Below the pieces are notes generated by a model. It saw only the letters and a program-made list of their open reading frames with translations, had not been told where the DNA came from and did not search any database. A stretch of 17,817 nt of DNA from FEN-1219 sp035548835 (lineage in GTDB: Bacteria; Pseudomonadota; Gammaproteobacteria; Steroidobacterales; Rariloculaceae). Location of the stretch: assembly GCA_035548835.1 (NCBI GenBank), contig DASZSB010000114.1:1-17817 (forward strand). The letters run 5' to 3'. The position numbers and the translations under genes were made by a program. Shown in pieces: positions 7,444-14,144 of this stretch (within the stretch, counting starts at the first letter, position 1; the number at the start of each line of letters is the position of its first letter).

Positions 7444-8169
7444 CTACCGCGTCTTCAGGAACAGCTTCACGAAGTCGTCGACGAACGCCGCGGCATGCTT
7501 CGCGACCTCTTCCTTTGTCGGCTCGGGCCGCAAGGCGCAATTCCGCTCGAGAATGATGTGCCACGACATCATGGCCACGAAATACTCGGCGAGCCGTTGC
7601 ACGTCGAAATCACTCTGGTAGTCGTGCGCCTCGAACACCTTGCGCAGCACTCCGAACGCCTTCTCCGGGCCGATCTTGTAGTAGTGGTGGCCGACGTCGG
7701 GCGAACGCGAGGCTTCCTCGAACACCAGACGCCGCAGGCCGAGCGTGCGGTCCGTGGTCAGCAGCGTCAGCGTGGTCTCCGCCACCATGATCAGCGCAGC
7801 GCGGAAATCTAGCGACTTCAGGATCGAATCGAGGTGGTCGAGCGCACTGCGGTACTCCACGAGCTCCCGGCCGATCACGGCTTCGAACAGCTGCTTCTTG
7901 CTGCTGAAGTAGCGGTAGATCGACTCCTTCGAAATGCCGGAGCTGCGGGCCATCGCGTTGATGCTCGCGCCCTGGTAGCCGTGCTCCAGGAAATACGCCG
8001 TGGCGACGTCGAGCACTTCCTGCTCCTTCGCCTTGGGCCGCGAGTTGCCCTCCGACAGCGACCGCACGAGGCTGGCGACGCCACGCGTCGGCACGGATGC
8101 CGCGCGCCGATCGTCACCGTCACGGTGGCGTACGGTCTCCTTGATGTCCTTCTCCGAAGCCGAGCTCAT
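7444..8169 (-). CDS. TetR-family regulator with AefR-like C-terminal domain
   Basis: 241 residues. The ATG at 8169 has a GAGG box 5 nt upstream. An unusual, charged extension of about 45 residues precedes the TetR domain (EVLDVATAYFLEHGYQGASI, helix-turn-helix with MARSSGISKESIYRYFSSK at 73-91). The C-terminal half (FRAALIMVAETTLTLLTTDR and the region after it) resembles the AefR-like TetR_C family. It lies between an aldehyde dehydrogenase gene (17-nt gap) and the amidohydrolase (5-nt gap), in the same direction, so it is part of the operon it probably controls. The ligand is unknown but is likely the substrate or product of the neighbouring enzymes. An in-frame start at 8202 would overlap the ALDH end and is less likely. 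Confidence 0.9.
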   Translation of the reverse strand: MSSASEKDIKETVRHRDGDDRRAASVPTRGVASLVRSLSEGNSRPKAKEQEVLDVATAYFLEHGYQGASINAMARSSGISKESIYRYFSSKKQLFEAVIGRELVEYRSALDHLDSILKSLDFRAALIMVAETTLTLLTTDRTLGLRRLVFEEASRSPDVGHHYYKIGPEKAFGVLRKVFEAHDYQSDFDVQRLAEYFVAMMSWHIILERNCALRPEPTKEEVAKHAAAFVDDFVKLFLKTR

Positions 8170-8186
8170 GGGCGCCTCACGAAGGA

Positions 8187-9689
8187 TCACAGGAACATGC
8201 ACACGGACTTCACTTCCGTGTACATCTCGATGCCCACTCGTCCGTGCTCGCGGCCGACGCCCGATTGCTTGAAGCCACCGAACGGCATGTTCGCGTCCAC
8301 GGGGCCATGCGCGTTGACCCAGACGGTGCCGGCCTTCAGCTTCGGCACGAGCCGATGCACGGCGCTGAGATCATTCGACCACACGCTCGCCGCCAGGCCG
8401 TACGGCGTGTCGTTCGCCAGCCTCGCGACCTCGTCGAGATCGTCGAAGCGCTGTGCGACCACGACGGGCCCGAAGATCTCCTCCTGCACGACGCGCATCG
8501 ACCCCTTGACGTCGGCCAGCACGGTCGGCTGCACATAGAACCCCGGGTGGTTCGGCGCCTCGCCGCCCGCCACGACCGAAGCGCCCTCGCTGCGGCCGGA
8601 CTGGATGTAGCCCATGACGCGTTCCTGCTGCTCGCGCGAGACGAGCGGCCCCATGTGCGAGGCGGGATCGAGACCCGGGCCGAGCCGGATCGATTGCGCA
8701 GCGGCGCCCACACCCTCGACCACGCGGTCGAAGAGCTTGCGGTGCACGTATAGGCGTGAGCCGGCTGCGCACACCTGGCCGGCGTTGAAGAAGATCGCGC
8801 CTGCGGCTCCCTTGATGACCATGTCGATGTCGGCATCCGGCAGCACGACCACGGGCGACTTGCCGCCGAGCTCGAGCGACACGCGCTTCAGCGAATCCGT
8901 GGCGGCCTTGTTGATCATCTTGCCCACGAGCGTCGAGCCCGTGAACGCGATCTTGTCGACGCCGGGATGCGTGACGAGCGCGGCACCAACCGTCTCGCCG
9001 TAACCCGTGAGGATGTTCACGACACCGGCGGGGAAGCCGGCTTCGATGATCAGCTCGCCGAGCCGCAAGGCGGAGAGCGGCGTCTGCTCGGCGGGCTTCA
9101 GAATGCACGTGCAGCCGGCCGCCAGCGCCGGCGCCAGCTTCCACGCGGCCATCACGAGCGGGAAGTTCCACGGGATGATCTGCGCCACGACGCCGACCGG
9201 CTCGCGCCGCGTGAAGGCATGCACGCGCCCCGGCTCACCCACGGAGATGTCGATGGTCGACCCCTCCATCTTCGTGGCCCAGCCTGCCATGTAACGGAAG
9301 TGGTTCCGCGCGCCCGGCACGTCCACGATGCTCGCGAGCTTCTTCGTCTTGCCGTTGTCGACGCTCTCGAGCTCGGCCAGCTCGTCCGCGTGCTTGTCGA
9401 TCAGATCGGCCAGGCGCCACAACAACGCCTCGCGTTCCGCCGGCAGCATCTTCGCCCACGCGCCGCGCTCGAAGGCCTCGCGCGCCGCGGCGACGGCCTT
9501 GTCGACGTCGGCACGATTCGCATCGGCCACCGAGGCGACTTCCGCACCTGTGGCGGGGTCAATCACCGGGATGCGCACGCTGGACTCGGACTGTACCCAC
9601 TCGCCACCGATCAGGAGGCGTGCGGGCTTGCGTAGAAAGGCGGCAACGCCTGCCGACGGAGCGGGCTGTGTGGCGATCGAAACGCTCAT
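8187..9689 (-). CDS. NAD(P)-dependent aldehyde dehydrogenase, phenylacetaldehyde-dehydrogenase-like
   Basis: 500 residues, the normal ALDH length. The ATG at 9689 follows a GAGGAA ribosome-binding site. Catalytic residues are all present: Asn175 in IPWNFP, Lys198 and Glu201 in LKPAEQT, Glu273 in LELGGKSP and nucleophile Cys307 in NAGQVCAAGSRLYV. FRYMAGWATKMEG (131-143) and FFNAGQVCAAGSRLYV recall FeaB/StyD phenylacetaldehyde dehydrogenases, though betaine- and other aliphatic-aldehyde enzymes share much of this, so the substrate is uncertain. The reaction oxidises an aldehyde to the acid in the cytosol. It is the first gene of a leftward operon with a TetR regulator and an exported amidohydrolase. 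A longer frame extends to 9773 but lacks support: its extra N-terminus is unlike any ALDH. Confidence 0.93.
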   Translation of the reverse strand: MSVSIATQPAPSAGVAAFLRKPARLLIGGEWVQSESSVRIPVIDPATGAEVASVADANRADVDKAVAAAREAFERGAWAKMLPAEREALLWRLADLIDKHADELAELESVDNGKTKKLASIVDVPGARNHFRYMAGWATKMEGSTIDISVGEPGRVHAFTRREPVGVVAQIIPWNFPLVMAAWKLAPALAAGCTCILKPAEQTPLSALRLGELIIEAGFPAGVVNILTGYGETVGAALVTHPGVDKIAFTGSTLVGKMINKAATDSLKRVSLELGGKSPVVVLPDADIDMVIKGAAGAIFFNAGQVCAAGSRLYVHRKLFDRVVEGVGAAAQSIRLGPGLDPASHMGPLVSREQQERVMGYIQSGRSEGASVVAGGEAPNHPGFYVQPTVLADVKGSMRVVQEEIFGPVVVAQRFDDLDEVARLANDTPYGLAASVWSNDLSAVHRLVPKLKAGTVWVNAHGPVDANMPFGGFKQSGVGREHGRVGIEMYTEVKSVCMFL

Positions 9690-9851
9690 CTTGTTCCTCG
9701 AACTGAACGTGGGTGGGGTGCGATTGCACTCGCGGCGATCATTCTGGCCCGCCCTCGCGAAGAAATCGGGCAAGTATTCTTAAGAGACCGGAGAACGCAG
9801 CGAATCGAGTGTAGAACCAGCCGCCGCAGGCGGCAAGCACGCTTCACACTG
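9690..9851. other. Intergenic stretch: upstream region of the ALDH operon, tail of GST gene
   Basis: 162 nt without a credible gene. It should hold the promoter of the leftward ALDH operon and the 3' region of the GST gene. I see the ALDH ribosome-binding site at its left end, a GCCGCC-GCA-GGCGGC hairpin at 9820-9834, and an AT-richer patch around 9768-9785. No convincing -35/-10 pair stands out. Confidence 0.6.
9820..9834 (-). terminator. Candidate terminator hairpin after the GST gene
   Basis: Perfect 6-bp GC stem with a 3-nt loop (GCCGCC-GCA-GGCGGC), 17 nt after the GST stop. On the minus strand it is followed by TGGTTCTACA, which is only a weak U-rich tail, so termination may be partial. 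Confidence 0.4.
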
Positions 9852-10529
9852 TCAAACGAGCAGTCCCTGCACGCGTGCTTTGGCTTCATCGGCCTTGCGG
9901 ACCATCTCGTCGATGTCCGTCGGCACCGGAATGTCCTTGCCACGCTGCACGGCCGGCCGCACCGCAATGGTGTCGAGCCAGCGCTTCAGGTGATCGAGAC
10001 CGTCGATATCCACGCCGGTCCACTTGTAACCGAACACCCACGACCAGTTGGCGATGTCGGCGATCGAATAGTCGCCGGCGAGATATTCATGATCGGCGAG
10101 TCGGTTATTGAGCACCTCGAAGAGACGCCGCACCTCACGCTGGTAGCGATCGATCGCGTACGGAATGCGCTCGGGGGCGTAACGATAGAAGACGTTGGCC
10201 TGCCCCATCATCGGCCCGATGCCGCCCATCTGGAACATCAGCCACTGAATCACGAGCGAGCGGCCCTTGACGTCCCGTGGCAGCAGCCTGCCGGCCTTCT
10301 CGGCCAGATAGATCATCAACGCGCCCGACTCGAACACGGCGAAATCGTCGTTGTCGTGATCGATGATCGCGGGAATGCGGCCGTTCGGATTGATCTTCAG
10401 GAACCACGGCTCCTTCTGCTCGCGCTTGTCGAAATCGATGGGCCGGACTTTGTACGGCAGCCCGAGCTCCTCCAGCGTGATGGAAGCCTTCCAGCCATTC
10501 GGCGTAGCAGCAGTGAACAACTCGATCAT
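9852..10529 (-). CDS. Glutathione S-transferase-like protein, YfcG/Ure2-like (Nu class)
   Basis: 225 residues. The ATG at 10529 has an AGGAG box 8 nt upstream. The thioredoxin-fold N-terminal domain begins MIELFTAATPNGWK; Thr9 and Asn11 match the active-site pair of E. coli YfcG. It continues with INPNGRIPAIIDHD (46-59, cis-Pro53) and FESGAL (66-71), the site that holds the glutathione gamma-glutamyl group. The helical C-terminal domain has WLMFQMGGIGPMMGQ and YSIADIANWSWV, both very close to YfcG. Known YfcG-like proteins have disulfide-bond reductase and peroxide-related activity rather than classical conjugation. It is monocistronic and divergent from the aconitase X genes across about 110 nt. 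A role in detoxifying an electrophile or peroxide made by nearby catabolism is possible but inferred. Confidence 0.9.
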   Translation of the reverse strand: MIELFTAATPNGWKASITLEELGLPYKVRPIDFDKREQKEPWFLKINPNGRIPAIIDHDNDDFAVFESGALMIYLAEKAGRLLPRDVKGRSLVIQWLMFQMGGIGPMMGQANVFYRYAPERIPYAIDRYQREVRRLFEVLNNRLADHEYLAGDYSIADIANWSWVFGYKWTGVDIDGLDHLKRWLDTIAVRPAVQRGKDIPVPTDIDEMVRKADEAKARVQGLLV

Positions 10530-10561
10530 GCACGACACTCCTCTGGACCCGGCGGCATGAT

Positions 10562-10572
10562 ACCCCCGGGGT
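10562..10572. promoter_or_regulatory. GC-rich dyad ACCCC-C-GGGGT between GST and AcnX genes
   Basis: Perfect 5+5 bp inverted repeat with a 1-nt centre in the 111-nt divergent intergenic region (10530-10640). It could be an operator shared by the two genes. In GC-rich DNA such a short dyad may also arise by chance. A TAGACT hexamer about 25 nt to its right is a possible -10 for the AcnX operon. Confidence 0.25.
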
Positions 10573-10640
10573 GAGGCAATCCGCTCGCGCCGCGCTAGAC
10601 TGACCGCACTCGCCTGCGGGCGACGCACGGGAACGAGCTC

Positions 10641-11927
10641 ATGCAGTTGACCGACGAAGAACGCGCCCTGCTCGACGGCCACGGCGGCAAAGCCAGACAG
10701 AAGGCCATGGAGCTGCTCGTGCGCTACGCCGAGGCGCTCGGCGCCGAACGCTTCGTGATCACGACGAACGTCGCGGGCGTGCCGGGCCAAGGCAGTGTCT
10801 TCCTCGCGAACTACTACAAGACCGCGGGCGGCAGTCGCGACGCGATCTTCTCGCACTTCGATCTCGACAGCGACGAGCTGATCGAGATGCCGCCCGTAGT
10901 CACGCACTCGTGTCATCTGCAGGGCGGGTACGATCCCGAGAACTGGCAACTGCTCGGCGCGACCGAGCAGGCCGCGCAGGTTCTGAAAGACACCGAGACG
11001 TACGCGGCCGAGCACGGCGTGCAGATCCTGAAGACGTGCACCCCATATCTCGTCGGCAACGTGCCGAAGCTCGGCGAGCACTGCGCCTGGATGGAGTCCT
11101 CCGCGGTGATCTACTGCAACTCCGTGCTCGGCGCGCGCACCAACACGGAAGGCCGCGAGAGCACGAGTGCCGCGATGCTGACGGGCCGCATCCCCGACTT
11201 CGGCTTTCACCAGGATCACTATCGGCGCGGCACGCACAAGATCGAAGTCGACGTGGCGGTCGACTCGCTCATGGATTGGGGCATGCTCGGCTACTTCGTC
11301 GGCGAAGTGGTCGGCGAGCGCATTCCCGTGCTCGATGGCCGGCTCGGCAGGCCCGACCTCGTCCGCCACAAGCACTTCGGGGCGGCCGCCGCGTCGTCCG
11401 GCGGCGTCGAGATGTACCACATCGTCGGCATGACCCCGGAAGCGCCGACCGAGAGCGCGGCGTTCGGCGGCAACCGCGCACTCGAGACGTTCCGCTACGG
11501 GGCGGAGGAACGGCGACGCGTGTACGAGCGATTGAACTCGAACGCGCGCGACCCGAACGTCGATTACGTGATGCTCGGCTGCCCCCACGCGGCGCTCGAG
11601 CAGATCGCCGAAGCGTGCACGCTGCTCGCGGGCCGCCGCATCAGCGCGAACTGCCGGCTCTGGATCTTCACCTCACGCGCGATCAAGCAGCAGGCCGATC
11701 GCGCGGGCTACACCGGGATCATCCGCGCCGCCGGCGGCCATGTGCTGACCGACACCTGCTCCGCGATCGGCCAGGCGTTGCCGCCCGGCACGAAGGTCGC
11801 GGCGCTCGACTCGGCCAAGCAGGTCCACTACCTGCCCGCGATCATGGGCATTCAGGCGTGGTTCGGCAGCACGGCCGACTGCATCGACGCGGCACTCACG
11901 GGCCGCTGGAACGGGCAGGCCCCGTGA
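10641..11927 (+). CDS. Aconitase X, large catalytic subunit (AcnX/DUF521)
   Basis: 428 residues, the normal length of stand-alone AcnX large subunits. Family landmarks include KTCTPYL (131-137), CAWMESSAV (148-156), YCNSVLGARTN (158-168), MLGCPHAAL (311-319) and LTDTCSAIG (369-377). Cys133, Cys314 and Cys373 sit in these conserved stretches and are the likely Fe-S ligands. The C-terminal half reads like the catalytic aconitase fold. AcnX enzymes are Fe-S hydro-lyases; characterised bacterial members dehydrate cis-3-hydroxy-L-proline to a pyrroline carboxylate, and archaeal ones dehydrate mevalonate 5-phosphate. Which applies here, if either, cannot be read from sequence. The small subunit follows with overlapping codons. 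The ATG at 10641 fits the family start, but its ribosome-binding site (GGGAACGAG) is weak. Confidence 0.92.
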   Translation: MQLTDEERALLDGHGGKARQKAMELLVRYAEALGAERFVITTNVAGVPGQGSVFLANYYKTAGGSRDAIFSHFDLDSDELIEMPPVVTHSCHLQGGYDPENWQLLGATEQAAQVLKDTETYAAEHGVQILKTCTPYLVGNVPKLGEHCAWMESSAVIYCNSVLGARTNTEGRESTSAAMLTGRIPDFGFHQDHYRRGTHKIEVDVAVDSLMDWGMLGYFVGEVVGERIPVLDGRLGRPDLVRHKHFGAAAASSGGVEMYHIVGMTPEAPTESAAFGGNRALETFRYGAEERRRVYERLNSNARDPNVDYVMLGCPHAALEQIAEACTLLAGRRISANCRLWIFTSRAIKQQADRAGYTGIIRAAGGHVLTDTCSAIGQALPPGTKVAALDSAKQVHYLPAIMGIQAWFGSTADCIDAALTGRWNGQAP

Positions 11928-12343
11928 GCACGTCGATCATCCTGCGCGGACGCAAGGTCGTCGGCGGCCGCGCCGAGGGCGAGGCGCTCGTGACGCGGCA
12001 GACCATTTCCGGCTGGGGCGGCGTGAACCCGATGAAGGGCATGGTCATCGAGACGCACCACGAGCTGCGCGGCGTGAGCTTCAAGGACAAGGTGCTCGTG
12101 TTCCCGGGCGCCAAGGGATCGTCCGGCTGGTCCGTGGCGTTCCATCTCGCGCGACTCGCGGGCACCGCACCGAAGGCGCTGGTCTTCAACGAGATGACCA
12201 CGAAGGTCGCGCTCGGCGCCGTGGTCATGCGCGTGCCCGCGGTCACCGATCTCGACCGCGACCCGCTCGACGTCGTCGAGACGGGCGACTGGGTCGTCGT
12301 CGACGGCGACGCGGGCACCGTCGAGATCGTGAAGCGCGGCTGA
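11924..12343 (+). CDS. Aconitase X, small swivel-domain subunit (AcnX/DUF126)
   Basis: 139 residues from a GTG at 11924; the GTGA tetranucleotide also holds the TGA stop of the large subunit, so translation is coupled and equal amounts of both subunits are expected. The swivel domain shows GEALVTRQTISGWGGVNP (residues 19-36), HHELRG (45-50) and PGAKGSSGWS (61-70) with the Ser-Ser pair (66-67) that aconitase-family swivels bring to the active site, then ALGAVVMRVPAVTD (97-109) and TGDWVVVDGDAG near the end. It forms the holoenzyme with the large subunit, as in two-subunit AcnX type IIa enzymes. It converges with the IlvD-like gene, whose stop is 8 nt away. Confidence 0.93.
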   Translation: MSTSIILRGRKVVGGRAEGEALVTRQTISGWGGVNPMKGMVIETHHELRGVSFKDKVLVFPGAKGSSGWSVAFHLARLAGTAPKALVFNEMTTKVALGAVVMRVPAVTDLDRDPLDVVETGDWVVVDGDAGTVEIVKRG

Positions 12344-12356
12344 CGCCGCGGTCAGC
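12339..12356. terminator. Hairpin spanning both convergent stop codons (AcnX small subunit / IlvD-like)
   Basis: GCTGAC-GCCGCG-GTCAGC: perfect 6-bp arms with a 6-nt centre, covering the TGA of the plus-strand gene and the TGA of the minus-strand gene. It could act as a weak two-way terminator in the 8-nt gap. There is no T-run on either side, so it may only slow or stabilise transcripts. Confidence 0.35.
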
Positions 12357-14037
12357 GATTCTTCACGAGCACCACGCCGCTCGACATGGGCTGCACCTCC
12401 CGCTGATAGATCGACAGCCAGCCCGTCGCGTGCTTCAGCGGTTTCGTGCCGAGCCGCGCGCGGCGCGCTTCGAGCTCGTCTGCCGCGACCTCGAGGTCGA
12501 TGCTCTGGCGATCGACGTCGATCGTGATGACGTCGCCGTTGTGCACGAGCCCGAGCGGCCCACCGGTCGCCGCTTCGGGCGAAACCTCAGCCACGGTGAG
12601 CCCCTTGTTGCAGAGCCCTGAGAGCTGCCCGTCCGAGACGAACGCCACTTCGTTCTGCAGGTTCGACGAATACAGCGCGAACACGACCGCGGATGCCGGG
12701 CCGGCCATGCCCGGTCCGCCTTTGGGCCCCATGCCGCGCACGACGAGCACATGCCCCGGCTTCACCTGCCCCGCCTTGACCGCGGCGATGGCCTCGAAGC
12801 CGTCGTCGAACACGATGGCGGGACCGGTGAACCGCTCCTTGCGGCCCGGATCGCGCAGGCCGAGCTTCACGATCGCGCTGTCGGGCGCGAGCGAGCCCTT
12901 GAGCACGACGATGGGCGGCTTCGTGGAGAACGGCCGCGACAGCGGCCGGATGACGTCCTGGTCGCGCACCTCGACGCCCGCGAGATTGTCGCGCAGCGTT
13001 CTACCCGTGACCGTCAGCGCGTCGAGATCGAGCAATGGCTCGAGCTGCTTCAGCAACGCGCGCGCACCGCCCGCCGCATCGAACGCCTCGATGCTGTCGT
13101 CACCGTTCGGCCGCACGGCCGAGAGCACCGGCACGCGCGCCCCGAGCTCGTTGAACAGCGCGAACACGTCGACGTCGACGCCGGCTTCGACTGCCGTGGC
13201 CTGCAGATGCTTGATGCAGTTGATCGAGCCGCTGACCGCGAGCACCGCCGCCGCCGCGTTGCGGAACGCGCCCGGCGTGAGTATCGAGCGCGGTTTCAGA
13301 TCCTCCCACACCATGGCCACGATGCGCTCGCCGGCGCGGCGCGCGCAGTCGAACATGGCCGCACTGTTCGCCGCCACCGGCGCGCCGCCGGGCAGGCTCA
13401 TGCCGAGCGCCTCGACCACCACGTGCATCGAGTTGGCCGTGGCCATGCCGGAGCACACGCCGGGGCCGCGGATCGCGTTGTTGCTCATCTCGGTGAGCTC
13501 GGCGCGATCGAGCTTGCCGAACTGCGCCTGCACGGAGCCCAAGAACACGTCCTCGATGTCGACGTGCTTGCCGCGGTACTCGCCGCTCGGCTGATAGCCG
13601 CACACAACCAGGATCGTGGGAATGTCGAAACGCCCCGCCGCCATCAGGTGCGCGGGCGGCGTCTTGTCGCACGACGTGAGGCACACCATGCCGTCGAGCT
13701 GCGCGCCCTGGATCGCGATCTCCATGTCGTTCACGACGAGGTCGCGGCTCGCGAGGATGTAGCCCGAGCCGCCAGCCGAGATGATGAAGTCGCTCGGTGC
13801 CGCGGTGCGGACCTCGAACGGCACGCCGCCCGCGGCGCGCACGGCGTCCTTCACCACCTTCGCGACGCCATCGAGATGACTGAAGCAGATCGCGAGCTCC
13901 GACGAGCTGTTGACGACCGCGATCTTCGGCTTCGTCAGATCGGCTTCGCTGAGCCCCAGCGCTTTCCATTGCGCGCGCCGGACGGACTCGCGCGTCGTAC
14001 CGGGCTCGAAGTTGCTGCGTAGCTTGCGGTGATTCAC
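12352..14037 (-). CDS. IlvD/Edd-family Fe-S dehydratase (dihydroxy-acid/sugar-acid dehydratase-like)
   Basis: 561 residues. The GTG at 14037 has an AGGAG box 7 nt upstream; a TTG at 14058 would lie before that box and is rejected. The three cluster cysteines expected in the family are present: Cys51 (ELAICFSH), Cys123 (LTSCDKTPPAH) and Cys195 (GPGVCSGMATANSM). Asp124-Lys125 correspond to the Mg-binding Asp and carbamylated Lys of IlvD. The C-terminal beta-barrel part has VSDGQLSGLCNKGLTVAEVS and GGPLGLVHNGDVI; the SDGQLSG serine is the expected catalytic base. The family dehydrates 2,3-dihydroxy acids or sugar acids to 2-keto acids. The CDKTPPAHLMAA form and the divergence from standard IlvD suggest a catabolic paralog rather than branched-chain amino-acid synthesis. 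It is convergent with the AcnX operon and divergent from an FAD oxidoreductase gene. Confidence 0.9.
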   Translation of the reverse strand: MNHRKLRSNFEPGTTRESVRRAQWKALGLSEADLTKPKIAVVNSSSELAICFSHLDGVAKVVKDAVRAAGGVPFEVRTAAPSDFIISAGGSGYILASRDLVVNDMEIAIQGAQLDGMVCLTSCDKTPPAHLMAAGRFDIPTILVVCGYQPSGEYRGKHVDIEDVFLGSVQAQFGKLDRAELTEMSNNAIRGPGVCSGMATANSMHVVVEALGMSLPGGAPVAANSAAMFDCARRAGERIVAMVWEDLKPRSILTPGAFRNAAAAVLAVSGSINCIKHLQATAVEAGVDVDVFALFNELGARVPVLSAVRPNGDDSIEAFDAAGGARALLKQLEPLLDLDALTVTGRTLRDNLAGVEVRDQDVIRPLSRPFSTKPPIVVLKGSLAPDSAIVKLGLRDPGRKERFTGPAIVFDDGFEAIAAVKAGQVKPGHVLVVRGMGPKGGPGMAGPASAVVFALYSSNLQNEVAFVSDGQLSGLCNKGLTVAEVSPEAATGGPLGLVHNGDVITIDVDRQSIDLEVAADELEARRARLGTKPLKHATGWLSIYQREVQPMSSGVVLVKNR

Positions 14038-14082
14038 GGCGACGCTCCTCGCGACCAAACCACTGTGCGCACGAACCTCATC

Positions 14083-14100
14083 TGTTATCGTACCAGTACG
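14083..14100. promoter_or_regulatory. Divergent promoter region: extended -10 and CGTAC-CA-GTACG dyad
   Basis: In the 107-nt gap between the IlvD-like and FAD-oxidoreductase genes, TG-T-TATCGT (14083-14091) resembles an extended -10 for the rightward gene. It overlaps a perfect 5+5 bp inverted repeat CGTACCAGTACG (14089-14100). GTAC-centred dyads are common in GntR-family operators, so one regulator could control both directions. No regulator gene adjoins, and no clear -35 is seen. Confidence 0.35.
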
Positions 14101-14144
14101 CCCCGCCCGCGCGACGCGACGGGCGCGAACGGGATACGACGCCG

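Noticed and set aside
7439..7564. Longer amidohydrolase start at 7564
   Set aside because: It would overlap the tetR gene by about 120 nt and place about 42 charged residues before the Tat motif.
10530..11588. N-terminal extension of the GST protein
   Set aside because: It is antisense to the AcnX large subunit and has no domain signature; YfcG-like proteins start at MIELF.
12751..14022. Long plus-strand frame opposite the IlvD-like gene
   Set aside because: Antisense shadow with His/Arg-rich low-complexity composition; the minus-strand frame has all family cysteines.
14038..14058. TTG at 14058 as start of the IlvD-like gene
   Set aside because: The AGGAG ribosome-binding site lies inside this extension, 7 nt before the GTG at 14037.
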